Positions 51,894-63,656 of a stretch of DNA of 64,000 nt are shown here, in pieces. How positions within the stretch are numbered: the first letter of the stretch is position 1; each line of letters starts with the position of its first letter. The DNA comes from Pseudoxanthomonas sp. PXM01 (GTDB lineage Bacteria; Pseudomonadota; Gammaproteobacteria; Xanthomonadales; Xanthomonadaceae): assembly GCF_014851815.1 (NCBI RefSeq), contig NZ_JACVAJ010000001.1, positions 1,054,001 through 1,118,000 on the forward strand, written 5' to 3'. The position numbers were made by a program, and so were the translations under genes. The notes under the pieces are model-generated. The model saw nothing but the letters and a program-made list of their open reading frames with translations, was not told the DNA's origin and ran no database searches.

Positions 51894-51919
51894 AAAAACC
51901 CGCCGACCGGCGGGTTTTT
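51894..51919. terminator. Bidirectional intrinsic terminator
   Basis: AAAAACCCGCC (51894-51904) / GGCGGGTTTTT (51909-51919) with a 4-base loop. It serves the DUF2846-like gene on the plus strand and obgE, which stops at 51929, on the minus strand. Confidence 0.9.
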
Positions 51920-51928
51920 CTTGAGGTT

Positions 51929-53357
<1,429 letters not shown>

Positions 53358-53369
53358 GACTGCTTCTCC

Positions 53370-53678
53370 TTACTTGGTGATGCCGGTGATTTCGATTTCG
53401 GTGTAGTGCTGCCGATGACCCTGGCGCTTCATGTGGTGCTTGCGGCGGCGGAACTTGATGATGCGGACCTTGTCGGCGCGGCCATGGCCGACGACCTTGG
53501 CGGTCACGCTGGCGCCCTTCAGGGCGTCGCCCAGGCTGATGGTCTCGCCATCGCCCAGCATCAGGATGTTGTCGAAGGTGATCTCGTTGCCGGCTTCGGC
53601 CTCGAGCTTCTCGACGCGGAGCGTCTCGCCCTTCATCACGCGGTACTGCTTACCGCCCGTGACTACGACTGCGTACAT
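53370..53678 (-). CDS. rplU: 50S ribosomal protein L21
   Basis: 102 residues: [20 protein letters not shown], a central [20 protein letters not shown], and the 23S-binding [20 protein letters not shown] with [10 protein letters not shown] at the end. First gene of rplU-rpmA(-obgE), with a near-consensus promoter upstream. Confidence 0.97.
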   Translation of the reverse strand: MYAVVVTGGKQYRVMKGETLRVEKLEAEAGNEITFDNILMLGDGETISLGDALKGASVTAKVVGHGRADKVRIIKFRRRKHHMKRQGHRQHYTEIEITGITK

Positions 53679-53745
53679 GTGGATTCCTTGGTTTCTGTAG
53701 TTATTTTCTGGAGCCTGCCCGCCATCGAGGGCGAACAGAAGCGGA

Positions 53746-53775
53746 ATTGTAGTGGATTCATGGAGTTAGGGTCAA
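53746..53775 (-). promoter_or_regulatory. Sigma-70 promoter of rplU-rpmA
   Basis: On the minus strand TTGACC (53775-53770), 18 bases, TACAAT (53751-53746). Both boxes match five of six bases. The start is expected near 53739, a leader of about 60 bases. Confidence 0.68.
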
Positions 53776-54097
53776 CCCTGCCCATGCTCGACCTTCCGGG
53801 CGCTGCTGCCGCCCGTCTTTACGGACAGGGTTCGTCCGCAATGCGGCGCAGGCTGTCCTCGATGGCGCCCCTCGTCGGCGCCTCCCACCGGGGCACTCCA
53901 TTGTAAATCAATGACTTGACTGGATGTTCCCGGCGATGCCGCCCGTGCTCGCCCCGACCGGACGCGGCGCCGACGGCCCGTCCCGGGACTGGACCGGCCG
54001 CCTACCCGACCCCACTGCTTCGCTGGCAATGGCGCTATTTGCCCCCACCTAGGCAGATCGCTACGCTTCCTTGTTCGCTTTCCGGATCCCCCACCCG
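53776..54097. other. Divergent intergenic region between rplU and uvrA
   Basis: About 320 bases with the uvrA promoter somewhere in it. A small inverted repeat CATTG-TAAAT-CAATG at 53901-53915 is the only structure noted. No LexA box like the one at lexA was found, so SOS control of uvrA is not visible. A signal recognition particle RNA was considered and rejected. Confidence 0.45.
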
Positions 54098-57045
<2,948 letters not shown>

Positions 57046-57049
<4 letters not shown>

Positions 57050-57465
57050 GCGACGCACACGACACCGGCCGCAAGCTGCTGGCGAAGATCCCGATCAGCG
57101 TGCGCTGGCGCGACATGGACAGCATGGGCCACGTCAACAACGCCAAGTACATTTCGTACCTGGAAGAGGCACGCGTGCGCTGGATGCTCACCGTGCCGGA
57201 CGTGTCGATGACCGACCGCATCGCGCCGGTCGTCGCCGCCAACAACATCAACTACAAGCGACCGCTGACATGGCCGAACGATGTGGTGGTCGAGCTCTAT
57301 GTCGACCGGCTGGGCACCAGCAGCGTCACCATCGGCCATCGCATCGTGTCGGCCAAGGACGACAGCGTGCTCTATTCGGACGGCAACGTCGTGGTCGTAT
57401 GGATGGACACGCAGACCGGCCACAGCGCACCGTTGCCGGCGGCGATCCGCGCGGTGTCGGAGTAA
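57046..57465 (+). CDS. Hotdog-fold acyl-CoA thioesterase (4HBT/YbgC-FadM-like)
   Basis: 139 residues. The family motif [20 protein letters not shown] at about 20-40 carries the catalytic Asp and the HVNN turn, followed by [17 protein letters not shown] and [10 protein letters not shown], and a closing strand [11 protein letters not shown]. It would hydrolyse acyl-CoA esters; the acyl length is unknown. The ATG overlaps the uvrA stop by four bases (ATGA), so it is co-translated with uvrA. A metabolic enzyme in this position is probably a fortuitous operon partner. Confidence 0.88.
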
Positions 57466-57477
57466 TCGCGGAGAGCC

Positions 57478-57551
57478 TTGTGGGAGCGACGTAAGTCGCG
57501 AGATCTTCTTTCAGCCTCGGGAAAAGCTCGCGACTTACGTCGCTCCCACAA
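57478..57551. repeat. REP palindrome, copy C (25-base perfect inverted repeat)
   Basis: Two complete, perfectly complementary REP units at 57478-57502 and 57527-57551, separated by 24 bases. Core GGGAGCGACGTAAGTCGC preceded by GTG. It sits between the convergent thioesterase and copper-chaperone genes and may protect both 3' ends. Confidence 0.93.
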
Positions 57552-57560
57552 CTGCAGGGC

Positions 57561-58004
57561 TCAGGGCGCGCTCTTCCGCACCTCGAACACCACCGGCAAC
57601 GAACGGCCATCGGCCAGTTTCAGCGTGATCACCGGCTTCTCGCCTGCGGCCAGCGGCTGGTAAGGGCCATGCAGCATCAGGTGCAATCCGCCCGGCTTCA
57701 GTTCCACGACCTTGCCAGGCGCGATCGGCAGCGTAGCCACTTCGCGCATGCGGCTGACGCCGCCCTCTTCGCGCGTCTCGTGCAGTGACACATCGTCGAA
57801 GGCGAGGCTTTCCGCACCGACGATGCTGACCGGTGCCTTGCACGGATTCTCGATGCGGGCGAATCCGGCCATCATCGGCATCGCGACCGGCGGCAGGCGC
57901 ACCCAGGCCGCCTTGGCGACGGGCAGGCATTCCGCTGCGAGGGCCACACCCGGCGACGACAGCAGCAGGACGGACAGGCAGAGCGTTTCGATGCGACGGT
58001 TCAT
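57561..58004 (-). CDS. Periplasmic PCu(A)C-type copper chaperone
   Basis: 147 residues with a signal peptide at about 1-24. The copper(I) motif is complete: H75, M86, H108 and M110 match H-x10-M-x21-H-x-M exactly (SLHETREEGGVSRMREV and GGLHLML). Proteins of this family deliver copper to the CuA or CuB site of cytochrome c oxidase. There is no oxidase or Sco gene beside it here. Two further Cys (26 and 55) could pair in the periplasm. Confidence 0.92.
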   Translation of the reverse strand: MNRRIETLCLSVLLLSSPGVALAAECLPVAKAAWVRLPPVAMPMMAGFARIENPCKAPVSIVGAESLAFDDVSLHETREEGGVSRMREVATLPIAPGKVVELKPGGLHLMLHGPYQPLAAGEKPVITLKLADGRSLPVVFEVRKSAP

Positions 58005-58042
58005 GCGCCTATGATACCGGCCTGACTTCAGGGAGCGGATGA

Positions 58043-58819
58043 ATGACGGGCCTCATCGAAACCACCGACCACGGCGACATCCGCGAGATCCGGCTGGCGC
58101 GGGCACCGGTCAATGCCCTCAACACCGAGTTGTGCCGGGCGCTGATCGATGCGCTCAATGCAGCGCTCGACCATGGCACGCGCGGCATCGTGCTGGCCGG
58201 CAATCCGAAGATCTTCTCGGCCGGCATGGACGTCCCCTACCTGCTGTCGCTCGGCGACGACCGCCACGCGCTGCTCGATGCGTGGCAGGCGTTCTTCGGC
58301 GCGGCGCGCACGCTGGCCGAATCGCGCGTACCGGTCGTGGCGGCGATCACCGGTCATGCCCCCGCGGGCGGCTGCGTGCTGGCGCTCTGCTGCGACTACC
58401 GGGTGATGGCGCGCAGCCCGGATCCGGCGCGTCCCTTCGCGCTCGGACTGAATGAAACGCAGGTGGGGCTGGTGGTGCCGGAAGGCATCCAGCGCCTGAT
58501 GCGCCGCGTCGTCGGCCCCTATCGCGCGGAACGCCTGCTGGTCGCAGGCGAGATGGTTCCGGCGGAACGCGCGCTCGAGATCGGGCTGGTCGATGAACTC
58601 GTCGGCCAGGAAGAGGTGACCACACGCTCCGTCGCATGGCTGCAGCAGCTGCTGCGCCTGCCGCACCATCCGATGCTGCAGACGCGCACGCTCGCCCGGC
58701 GCGACCTGGTCGAGGCGTTGGACCCTGCGCTGATCCAGCTCGAACGCTTCGTCGATGCCTGGCATGCGCCCGATACGCAGACCGCGTTGCGGGCGCTGGT
58801 GGACAAGCTGAAAAAGTAG
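58043..58819 (+). CDS. Crotonase-family delta3-delta2-enoyl-CoA isomerase-like enzyme
   Basis: 258 residues. The crotonase CoA pocket is in KIFSAGMDVPYLL. In the stretch APAGGCVLALCCDYRVMA the first hydratase glutamate is replaced by L113, while E138 is kept in ALGLNETQVGLVVP. This combination, with GGC-x-x-AL-x-CDYR and GLNETQ, is that of delta3-delta2-enoyl-CoA isomerases (ECI1/DCI type) rather than hydratases. It would help in breakdown of unsaturated fatty acids. No other beta-oxidation gene adjoins it, though a true hydratase-like gene is at 62859. Confidence 0.82.
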   Translation: MTGLIETTDHGDIREIRLARAPVNALNTELCRALIDALNAALDHGTRGIVLAGNPKIFSAGMDVPYLLSLGDDRHALLDAWQAFFGAARTLAESRVPVVAAITGHAPAGGCVLALCCDYRVMARSPDPARPFALGLNETQVGLVVPEGIQRLMRRVVGPYRAERLLVAGEMVPAERALEIGLVDELVGQEEVTTRSVAWLQQLLRLPHHPMLQTRTLARRDLVEALDPALIQLERFVDAWHAPDTQTALRALVDKLKK

Positions 58820-58825
58820 GCCGCG

Positions 58826-60157
58826 TCAGCGCAACCAGACCTCGACGCGCTCGTTGCGGGCGCGTGCGTTGATCCCACCGATGGACACCAGGGGGCGCGC
58901 ATCGCCCAACCCTATCGAGCGCGCCACCGGAATGCCCTGCCTGACCAGATGGTCGGCAACGATGTCCGCGCGCTCGTTGCTCAACATGGTCGGCAGCAAG
59001 CGGTTGCCCGGCGCGTGGTCCGCGAAGCCCACCACCACCACCGACTTGCCCCGGTTCTGCGGCAACCGCATGAACGCGACCAGCCGTTCCATGTCGGACG
59101 CGCTGCGGCTTTCGAACAGCGAACTCAACGAGCCCATGTTGAACCGCAGGCCCAGGGGAATACGCGTCGCGCCGGCCACGGCGTCGCGATAGGCGGCCCC
59201 GCCCTGCACGCGCCCCGGCTGGACTGCCGGACGCAGCATCATCGACTGCAGGCCTGTCGATTCGACGGCCTGCTGGCCCTCGCGACCGATGGCATACAGG
59301 GCCAGGCTGCGACCCAGCGCCGACATCAGCGGCGCGCCGTACAGGCGGTAGCGGCGCAGCAGTGGATAGTCCTCGCTGGCCACGTTGAGCCGCGTCGGCT
59401 GCACCGGCACGCCACCGTCGGTGACGGCCAACGTGCGCGTGCCGGGTGGAATCCGCGTGGTCAGCTCGACGATCGCCAGTGCATCCGGATCGTCCGCTAC
59501 GACGCGCGCGGCCTGCCACAGGCGTGGATGCGCAAAAACCGCGGCAGCCGGTTGCCCTGCCATCACGCGCTGATCGAGGAACTCGCGGCTGCCCCCGCGG
59601 ACGGGTCCACCGTGCACTCGGATCGGCGCATCGGCCCCGCCGAGCTGCGCCCAGTTGCGGATGCGGCCGGCGGCGACCTCGCGCAGCTGCGCCACGCTGA
59701 TCGAGCGCACGGGATTGCGCGCATCGACCACCACGACCAGACCATCGAGCGCGATGGAGAACTCCTGCTCCGGCGACGACAGGTCGCCCAGCTGCCAGCC
59801 GGCATCGCGCTCCGCTGCCGACGGCGCACGCGCCATCATCGCCAGTTCGGCCTCGCCGTCCACCAGTGCCTGGAAGCCGACAGCGGAGCCCCGTCGGTCG
59901 ATCTCCACGATGAGCGGCTCGCCATCGCGGACGGCGGCGATCTCGGTGCGGTCGACATCGACGTTTCGCCGTTCGATGCGGATGTAGCCGATGGATCCCA
60001 ACCAGGCCGTGACGATGCGCGGCATCACCTCGGCGCCGACCGTATTGGAGCCGCGGATGCGCAGGCGTTCGGCCTCTGCATCCTGGGCCGTCGCGGGAGA
60101 AGCAACGCAGGACAATGCCGTCGCCACACAGGCGACAGTTAGAAAACGCTGGAACAC
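58826..60157 (-). CDS. Periplasmic PstS-like substrate-binding domain fused to OmpA domain
   Basis: 443 residues. The signal peptide is about 1-24. A PstS/PBP-like domain (about 30-300) contains LRIRGSNTVGAEVMPRIVTA, GFQALVDGEAELAMMARAPS, IALDGLVVVVDARNPV and VHGGPVRGGSREFLDQRVMA. The OmpA-type peptidoglycan-binding domain is at about 335-443, with VVVVGFADHAPGN, LSNERADIVADHLVRQGI and NARARNERVEVWLR. It would sit in the periplasm bound to peptidoglycan and sense or hold an anion such as phosphate. No transporter genes adjoin. Confidence 0.85.
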   Translation of the reverse strand: MFQRFLTVACVATALSCVASPATAQDAEAERLRIRGSNTVGAEVMPRIVTAWLGSIGYIRIERRNVDVDRTEIAAVRDGEPLIVEIDRRGSAVGFQALVDGEAELAMMARAPSAAERDAGWQLGDLSSPEQEFSIALDGLVVVVDARNPVRSISVAQLREVAAGRIRNWAQLGGADAPIRVHGGPVRGGSREFLDQRVMAGQPAAAVFAHPRLWQAARVVADDPDALAIVELTTRIPPGTRTLAVTDGGVPVQPTRLNVASEDYPLLRRYRLYGAPLMSALGRSLALYAIGREGQQAVESTGLQSMMLRPAVQPGRVQGGAAYRDAVAGATRIPLGLRFNMGSLSSLFESRSASDMERLVAFMRLPQNRGKSVVVVGFADHAPGNRLLPTMLSNERADIVADHLVRQGIPVARSIGLGDARPLVSIGGINARARNERVEVWLR

Positions 60158-60225
60158 GGATCACCCCCTGATGAAGCGCGGGAGCGTGACGTGTGCGGAT
60201 GACAGGGCCATGACGGCCTGCCGGA

Positions 60226-61083
60226 TCAGTCGCCGCGCGCCACCGGATGCGCCGGATCGGCGATCCAGCCGCTCCAGGAGCCCGGATAGATGCGCGCGCC
60301 CTGCAGGCCCGCATGTTCGAAGGCGAGCAGCAGATGGCAGGCGGTCACGCCTGAGCCGCACATCAGCACGGTGTTCGCGGGGGACCGGTTCCCCAGCAGC
60401 GCCGCCAACTCCGTGCGCAGTTCGTCAGGCGACTTGAAGCGACCGTCCCGCAGGTTCTGCGCGAACGGACGGTTGAGTGCGCCGGGAACATGCCCGGCGA
60501 CCGGATCGATGGGTTCGACATCGCCACGGAAGCGTTCGGCGGCCCGCGCATCGATGAGCCAGCCGCTGTCCGCGTCCAGCCGCGCGAGAATATCCGGCGC
60601 ATCGACGAGTTGGCCGGCGTCGAAGTGCGATGGATACGCCGCGATGGGCGAACGCGCGGCAACCTCGGAAGTTTCCTCGCCTCCCGCTGCGCGCCACGCC
60701 GCCAGGCCGCCGTCGAGTACCGCCACGCGGACTTGACCGAGCAGCTTCAGCAACCACCACAGACGAGCCGCCGCCATGCTGCCGTCGCCCGCGTCGTAGA
60801 CCACCACCTGATGCGACGGCCCGATGCCCCACTCACCCAGCTTGCGGGTGAATGCCCCTTCGTCAGGCAACGGATGCCGACCGGCACCGACCTTCGACAG
60901 ATCCGACAGGTCAAGATTGAGGTCGGCGTAAACGGCACCCGACAGATGCGATTCCGCGTAGGCATGGCGACCGGCATCCGGCGCGGCGTTGAGCATGACG
61001 AAACGGGCATCGACCAGCCGCAATTCCGGATCGTCGAGGGCGTTGGACAACGCAGCAGCATCGACAAGGGTCGTCCAGTTCAT
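60226..61083 (-). CDS. sseA: 3-mercaptopyruvate sulfurtransferase (SseA-type)
   Basis: 285 residues, two rhodanese domains. The inactive N-terminal domain has LRLVDARFV and HLSGAVYADLNLDLSDLS. The C-terminal domain carries the active-site loop CGSGVTA with the persulfide cysteine C242; the C-G-S-G-V-T-A sequence is characteristic of mercaptopyruvate rather than thiosulfate enzymes. The ATG at 61083 overlaps the stop of the NUDIX gene (ATGA), so the two are translationally coupled. Confidence 0.93.
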   Translation of the reverse strand: MNWTTLVDAAALSNALDDPELRLVDARFVMLNAAPDAGRHAYAESHLSGAVYADLNLDLSDLSKVGAGRHPLPDEGAFTRKLGEWGIGPSHQVVVYDAGDGSMAAARLWWLLKLLGQVRVAVLDGGLAAWRAAGGEETSEVAARSPIAAYPSHFDAGQLVDAPDILARLDADSGWLIDARAAERFRGDVEPIDPVAGHVPGALNRPFAQNLRDGRFKSPDELRTELAALLGNRSPANTVLMCGSGVTACHLLLAFEHAGLQGARIYPGSWSGWIADPAHPVARGD

Positions 61084-61889
61084 GCAAGTTGCTCCAGCCG
61101 TTGCCGCAGGTTGAACAGGATGGCGGCGGTTGCACCCCAGATGCGCTGCCCAGGCCATGCGTATTCGAGCACCACACGCCGCCGCCCGCGATAGTCGACC
61201 TCGACGCGGCGCAGGTTGTCGGGCGACAGCAGGTAATCGAGCGGAACCTCGAACACGTCGGCGACTTCGTTCGGCTCGGGCACGGGCACGAATGCGGGAT
61301 CGATCAGTGCGACGACCGGCACCACGCGGAACCCGCTGATAGTGGTGAAGGGGTCCAGGAAGCCGAGCGGCTCGACCTGCGACGCCGGCAAGGCGATCTC
61401 CTCGTAGCTCTCGCGCAGTGCCGCTGCGACCGCGTCGGCATCGGAGGGCTCTACGCGGCCACCGGGAAAGCTCACCTGTCCCCCGTGATGGCGCAGGCCA
61501 TCGGTACGGCGTGTCAGCAGCACCTGCGTGCCGTTCCCGCGCGGGACGAGTCCCGCCAGCACCGCTGCCTCGGCCAGCGGGCCCGGTGGCAGCAGGTCGA
61601 TCAGCTCGTCATGGTTCCAGCCTGCCGCGCTCGGCACGTCGCCCAGCGGATGCAGGGCGCGACGCAGGTGCCCGCCCTCGCGCAAGCGCTGCTCGAGCGC
61701 GAACGGCGCGCGCGCGTGTTCGCGCGCAGGCAGCACATGCTCCATCAGACGCAGGCGTTCGTCATCGTTCATCTGCGACCAGCGCGCGATTTCGGAAGTG
61801 GTGCGGAGGCAGCCTTCGCAAAGCCCGTCGTCGTCCAGCGTGCAGACGCCGATGCACGGACTGAGCACGGCGCGGAATGCGGTATTCAT
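61080..61889 (-). CDS. DUF1289-NUDIX fusion, CoA pyrophosphatase-like
   Basis: 269 residues. The N-terminal DUF1289 zinc-type module is at about 10-50: SPCIGVCTLDDDGLCEGCLR with C12, C16, C24 and C27. The C-terminal NUDIX domain (about 100-269) belongs to the CoA-hydrolase type: GGQVSFPGGRVEPSDADAVA and the glutamate-rich catalytic helix ALRESYEEIALP. ATG 61889 is chosen over the GTG at 61901, which lacks a ribosome binding site. The substrate is probably oxidised CoA or a related dinucleotide. A DUF1289 partner fused to NUDIX is unusual outside this bacterial group. Confidence 0.88.
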   Translation of the reverse strand: MNTAFRAVLSPCIGVCTLDDDGLCEGCLRTTSEIARWSQMNDDERLRLMEHVLPAREHARAPFALEQRLREGGHLRRALHPLGDVPSAAGWNHDELIDLLPPGPLAEAAVLAGLVPRGNGTQVLLTRRTDGLRHHGGQVSFPGGRVEPSDADAVAAALRESYEEIALPASQVEPLGFLDPFTTISGFRVVPVVALIDPAFVPVPEPNEVADVFEVPLDYLLSPDNLRRVEVDYRGRRRVVLEYAWPGQRIWGATAAILFNLRQRLEQLA

Positions 61890-61937
61890 TTCTTCTGGCA
61901 CCTGCGGAGGGTAGCGCGGAAACGCCGCCCGGCGCTG

Positions 61938-61969
61938 AAAAGCACTGCGCCGGCACTAGGCCGGCGCAG
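61938..61969 (-). terminator. Probable intrinsic terminator of the FKBP-type gene
   Basis: CTGCGCCGGC (61945-61954) / GCCGGCGCAG (61960-61969) with a 5-base loop. In the minus-strand transcript it is followed by TGCTTTTCAG. It lies 21 bases past the stop at 61991. Confidence 0.6.
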
Positions 61970-61990
61970 GGGATGTAACGACTGCTGGAA

Positions 61991-62692
61991 TTACTTGACG
62001 CTGACCAGCTTGATCTCGAACACGACGGCCACGTTCGGCGGGAAGCCGGTACGCGGGTCGGCGCCATAGGCCTTGTCTGGCGGCAACGCCACTTCCCACT
62101 TGGCACCGGCCGGCATCTGCAGCAGCGCCTCTCGCATCGCCGGCATCTCGACGGCGCTGATCTTCAGGTCCTTCATCGGCTGCGCCGGGCGGGCTTCCGC
62201 CGGACGCTGGCCGAACGGATACGGACCGGACACCAGCAGCTCGACCGTGCTGGCCTGCGTCGGCTTCGCACCGTTACCGTTCTCCATCACCTTGTAGGGC
62301 ACGCCACTGGCCAGCGTCTTCACGCCCGCCTGACCCTTGTACTGGGCGATGAACTGGTCGCTCTTGGTCTTGTTCTCGCCGGCGACCTTGTCGTATTCGG
62401 CCTTGGCCTGCTGGGCGCGGGACTGCTCGCGCTTCTGGAAGGCTTCCAGTGCCGGCTTCAGCTGGTCGGCCGTCAGGGCCGGCTGCTTCTTGGCGTAGGC
62501 GTCCTGCAGGCCCTTCACCACGGAATTGATGTCCAGCTGCTCACCACGTGCGGTCAGTTCGGCAAGGTTGTTGCCGTAGTCGTAACCGAAGTAGTAGCTC
62601 AGCTTGCCTTTCTCGGACGAGACGTCCTGGGCCAGGGCGCTACCGGCCATGGCGAATGCCGCAACAGCGACCGCAATCGAACGCAACTTCAT
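61991..62692 (-). CDS. Exported FKBP-type peptidyl-prolyl isomerase-like chaperone with degenerate active site
   Basis: 233 residues. The signal peptide is about 1-21 (cleavage after ALA). The helical dimerisation domain (about 25-125) matches Mip/FkpA: KLSYYFGYDYGNNLAELTARG, VVKGLQDAYAKKQPALTADQ and ALEAFQKREQSRAQQAKAEY. The C-terminal FKBP-like domain keeps REALLQMPAGAKWEVALPPD and AYGADPRTGFPPNVAVVFEI, but the stretch where FKBPs have the active-site Tyr and Phe-Asp is VELLVSGPYPFGQRPAEARP, without those residues. Isomerase activity is doubtful and a chaperone role more likely. GGAG lies before the ATG at 62692. Confidence 0.88.
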   Translation of the reverse strand: MKLRSIAVAVAAFAMAGSALAQDVSSEKGKLSYYFGYDYGNNLAELTARGEQLDINSVVKGLQDAYAKKQPALTADQLKPALEAFQKREQSRAQQAKAEYDKVAGENKTKSDQFIAQYKGQAGVKTLASGVPYKVMENGNGAKPTQASTVELLVSGPYPFGQRPAEARPAQPMKDLKISAVEMPAMREALLQMPAGAKWEVALPPDKAYGADPRTGFPPNVAVVFEIKLVSVK

Positions 62693-62858
62693 CAACACAC
62701 TCTCCGAAGATAGGGCGACGGCGGCATACCGTCTGGAATGGACGCGCTAGGATAGCCGCCGGGGCGCTTAACCGCCACTGACGACAGGCGGCTCTGACCG
62801 GGCCTTGTCGGCAGAGTTCCGATTTCACCCAGAATTTACAAAAATCCCCGGAAAACCC

Positions 62859-63641
62859 ATGTCCGAACGCCTTGTCCTTGTCGCCGACGACGCCGGCATC
62901 CGCCGCATCACCGTCAACCGTCCCGACAAACTGAATGCCCTCAATGCCGACACCCTGGACGCCCTGCAAACGGCGTTCGACGAGGCGGCGGCCGATGCCG
63001 CCGTGCGGGTCGTGGTGCTCACGGGCGCCGGCCCCAAAGCCTTCGTCGCTGGCGCCGACATCGCCGAGATGGCGGACCTGCGCCCGACCGAGGGCCGGGA
63101 TTTTTCGCTGCGCGGGCAGAAACTGATGCGCACCATCGAGACGCTGCCCAAGCCGGTGATCGCGATGGTCAACGGCTTCGCGCTCGGCGGCGGACTGGAA
63201 CTGGCGATGGGCTGCCACCTCCGCATCGCCGCGGACAGCGCCAAGGTCGGCCAGCCGGAAATCAACCTGGGCCTGATCCCGGGGTTCGGCGGCAGCCAGC
63301 GCCTGCTGCGCCTGGCCGGGCGGTCCGCCACGCTGGAGTTGTGCCTGCTCGGCACGCCGATTACGGCCGAGCGCGCACTGCAGCTGGGCATCGTCACCCG
63401 CGTGGTACCCGCGGCGGAGCTGGAGGCCGAAACCCTGAAGATCGCCACCCAGCTCGCCGCCTCGGCGCCACTCGCGCTGCGTGCGACGCTCGACGTGGTC
63501 AATATCGGCGGTGAGTGCGGCATCGAGGAAGGCCTCCAGTACGAGAGCGCGCAGTTCGGCCTGATGTTCGCGACCGACGATATGCGCGAAGGCACGCGCG
63601 CCTTCGTCGAGCGCCGCAAGCCTGCCTTCACCGGCCACTGA
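62859..63641 (+). CDS. Enoyl-CoA hydratase/isomerase
   Basis: 260-residue crotonase-family enzyme. The oxyanion hole segments are AFVAGADIAEM (about 61-71) and GFALGGGLELAMGCHLRIA (106-124). Both hydratase glutamates are present: E114 in GGGLELA and E134 in GQPEINLGLIPGFGG, spaced 20 residues as in rat mitochondrial hydratase. It would hydrate trans-2-enoyl-CoA in fatty-acid breakdown, though other crotonases share these residues. The start at ATG 62859 has GGAAAA before it; an in-frame ATG 54 bases upstream is less likely. Confidence 0.92.
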   Translation: MSERLVLVADDAGIRRITVNRPDKLNALNADTLDALQTAFDEAAADAAVRVVVLTGAGPKAFVAGADIAEMADLRPTEGRDFSLRGQKLMRTIETLPKPVIAMVNGFALGGGLELAMGCHLRIAADSAKVGQPEINLGLIPGFGGSQRLLRLAGRSATLELCLLGTPITAERALQLGIVTRVVPAAELEAETLKIATQLAASAPLALRATLDVVNIGGECGIEEGLQYESAQFGLMFATDDMREGTRAFVERRKPAFTGH

Positions 63642-63656
63642 AACGCGGCGATACGC

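Noticed and set aside
53780..53930. Possible signal recognition particle (4.5S) RNA between rplU and uvrA
   Set aside because: A CCGGAAGG-like piece is present on the minus strand, but the conserved GGAAGGAAGCAGCC loop and its pairing are missing.
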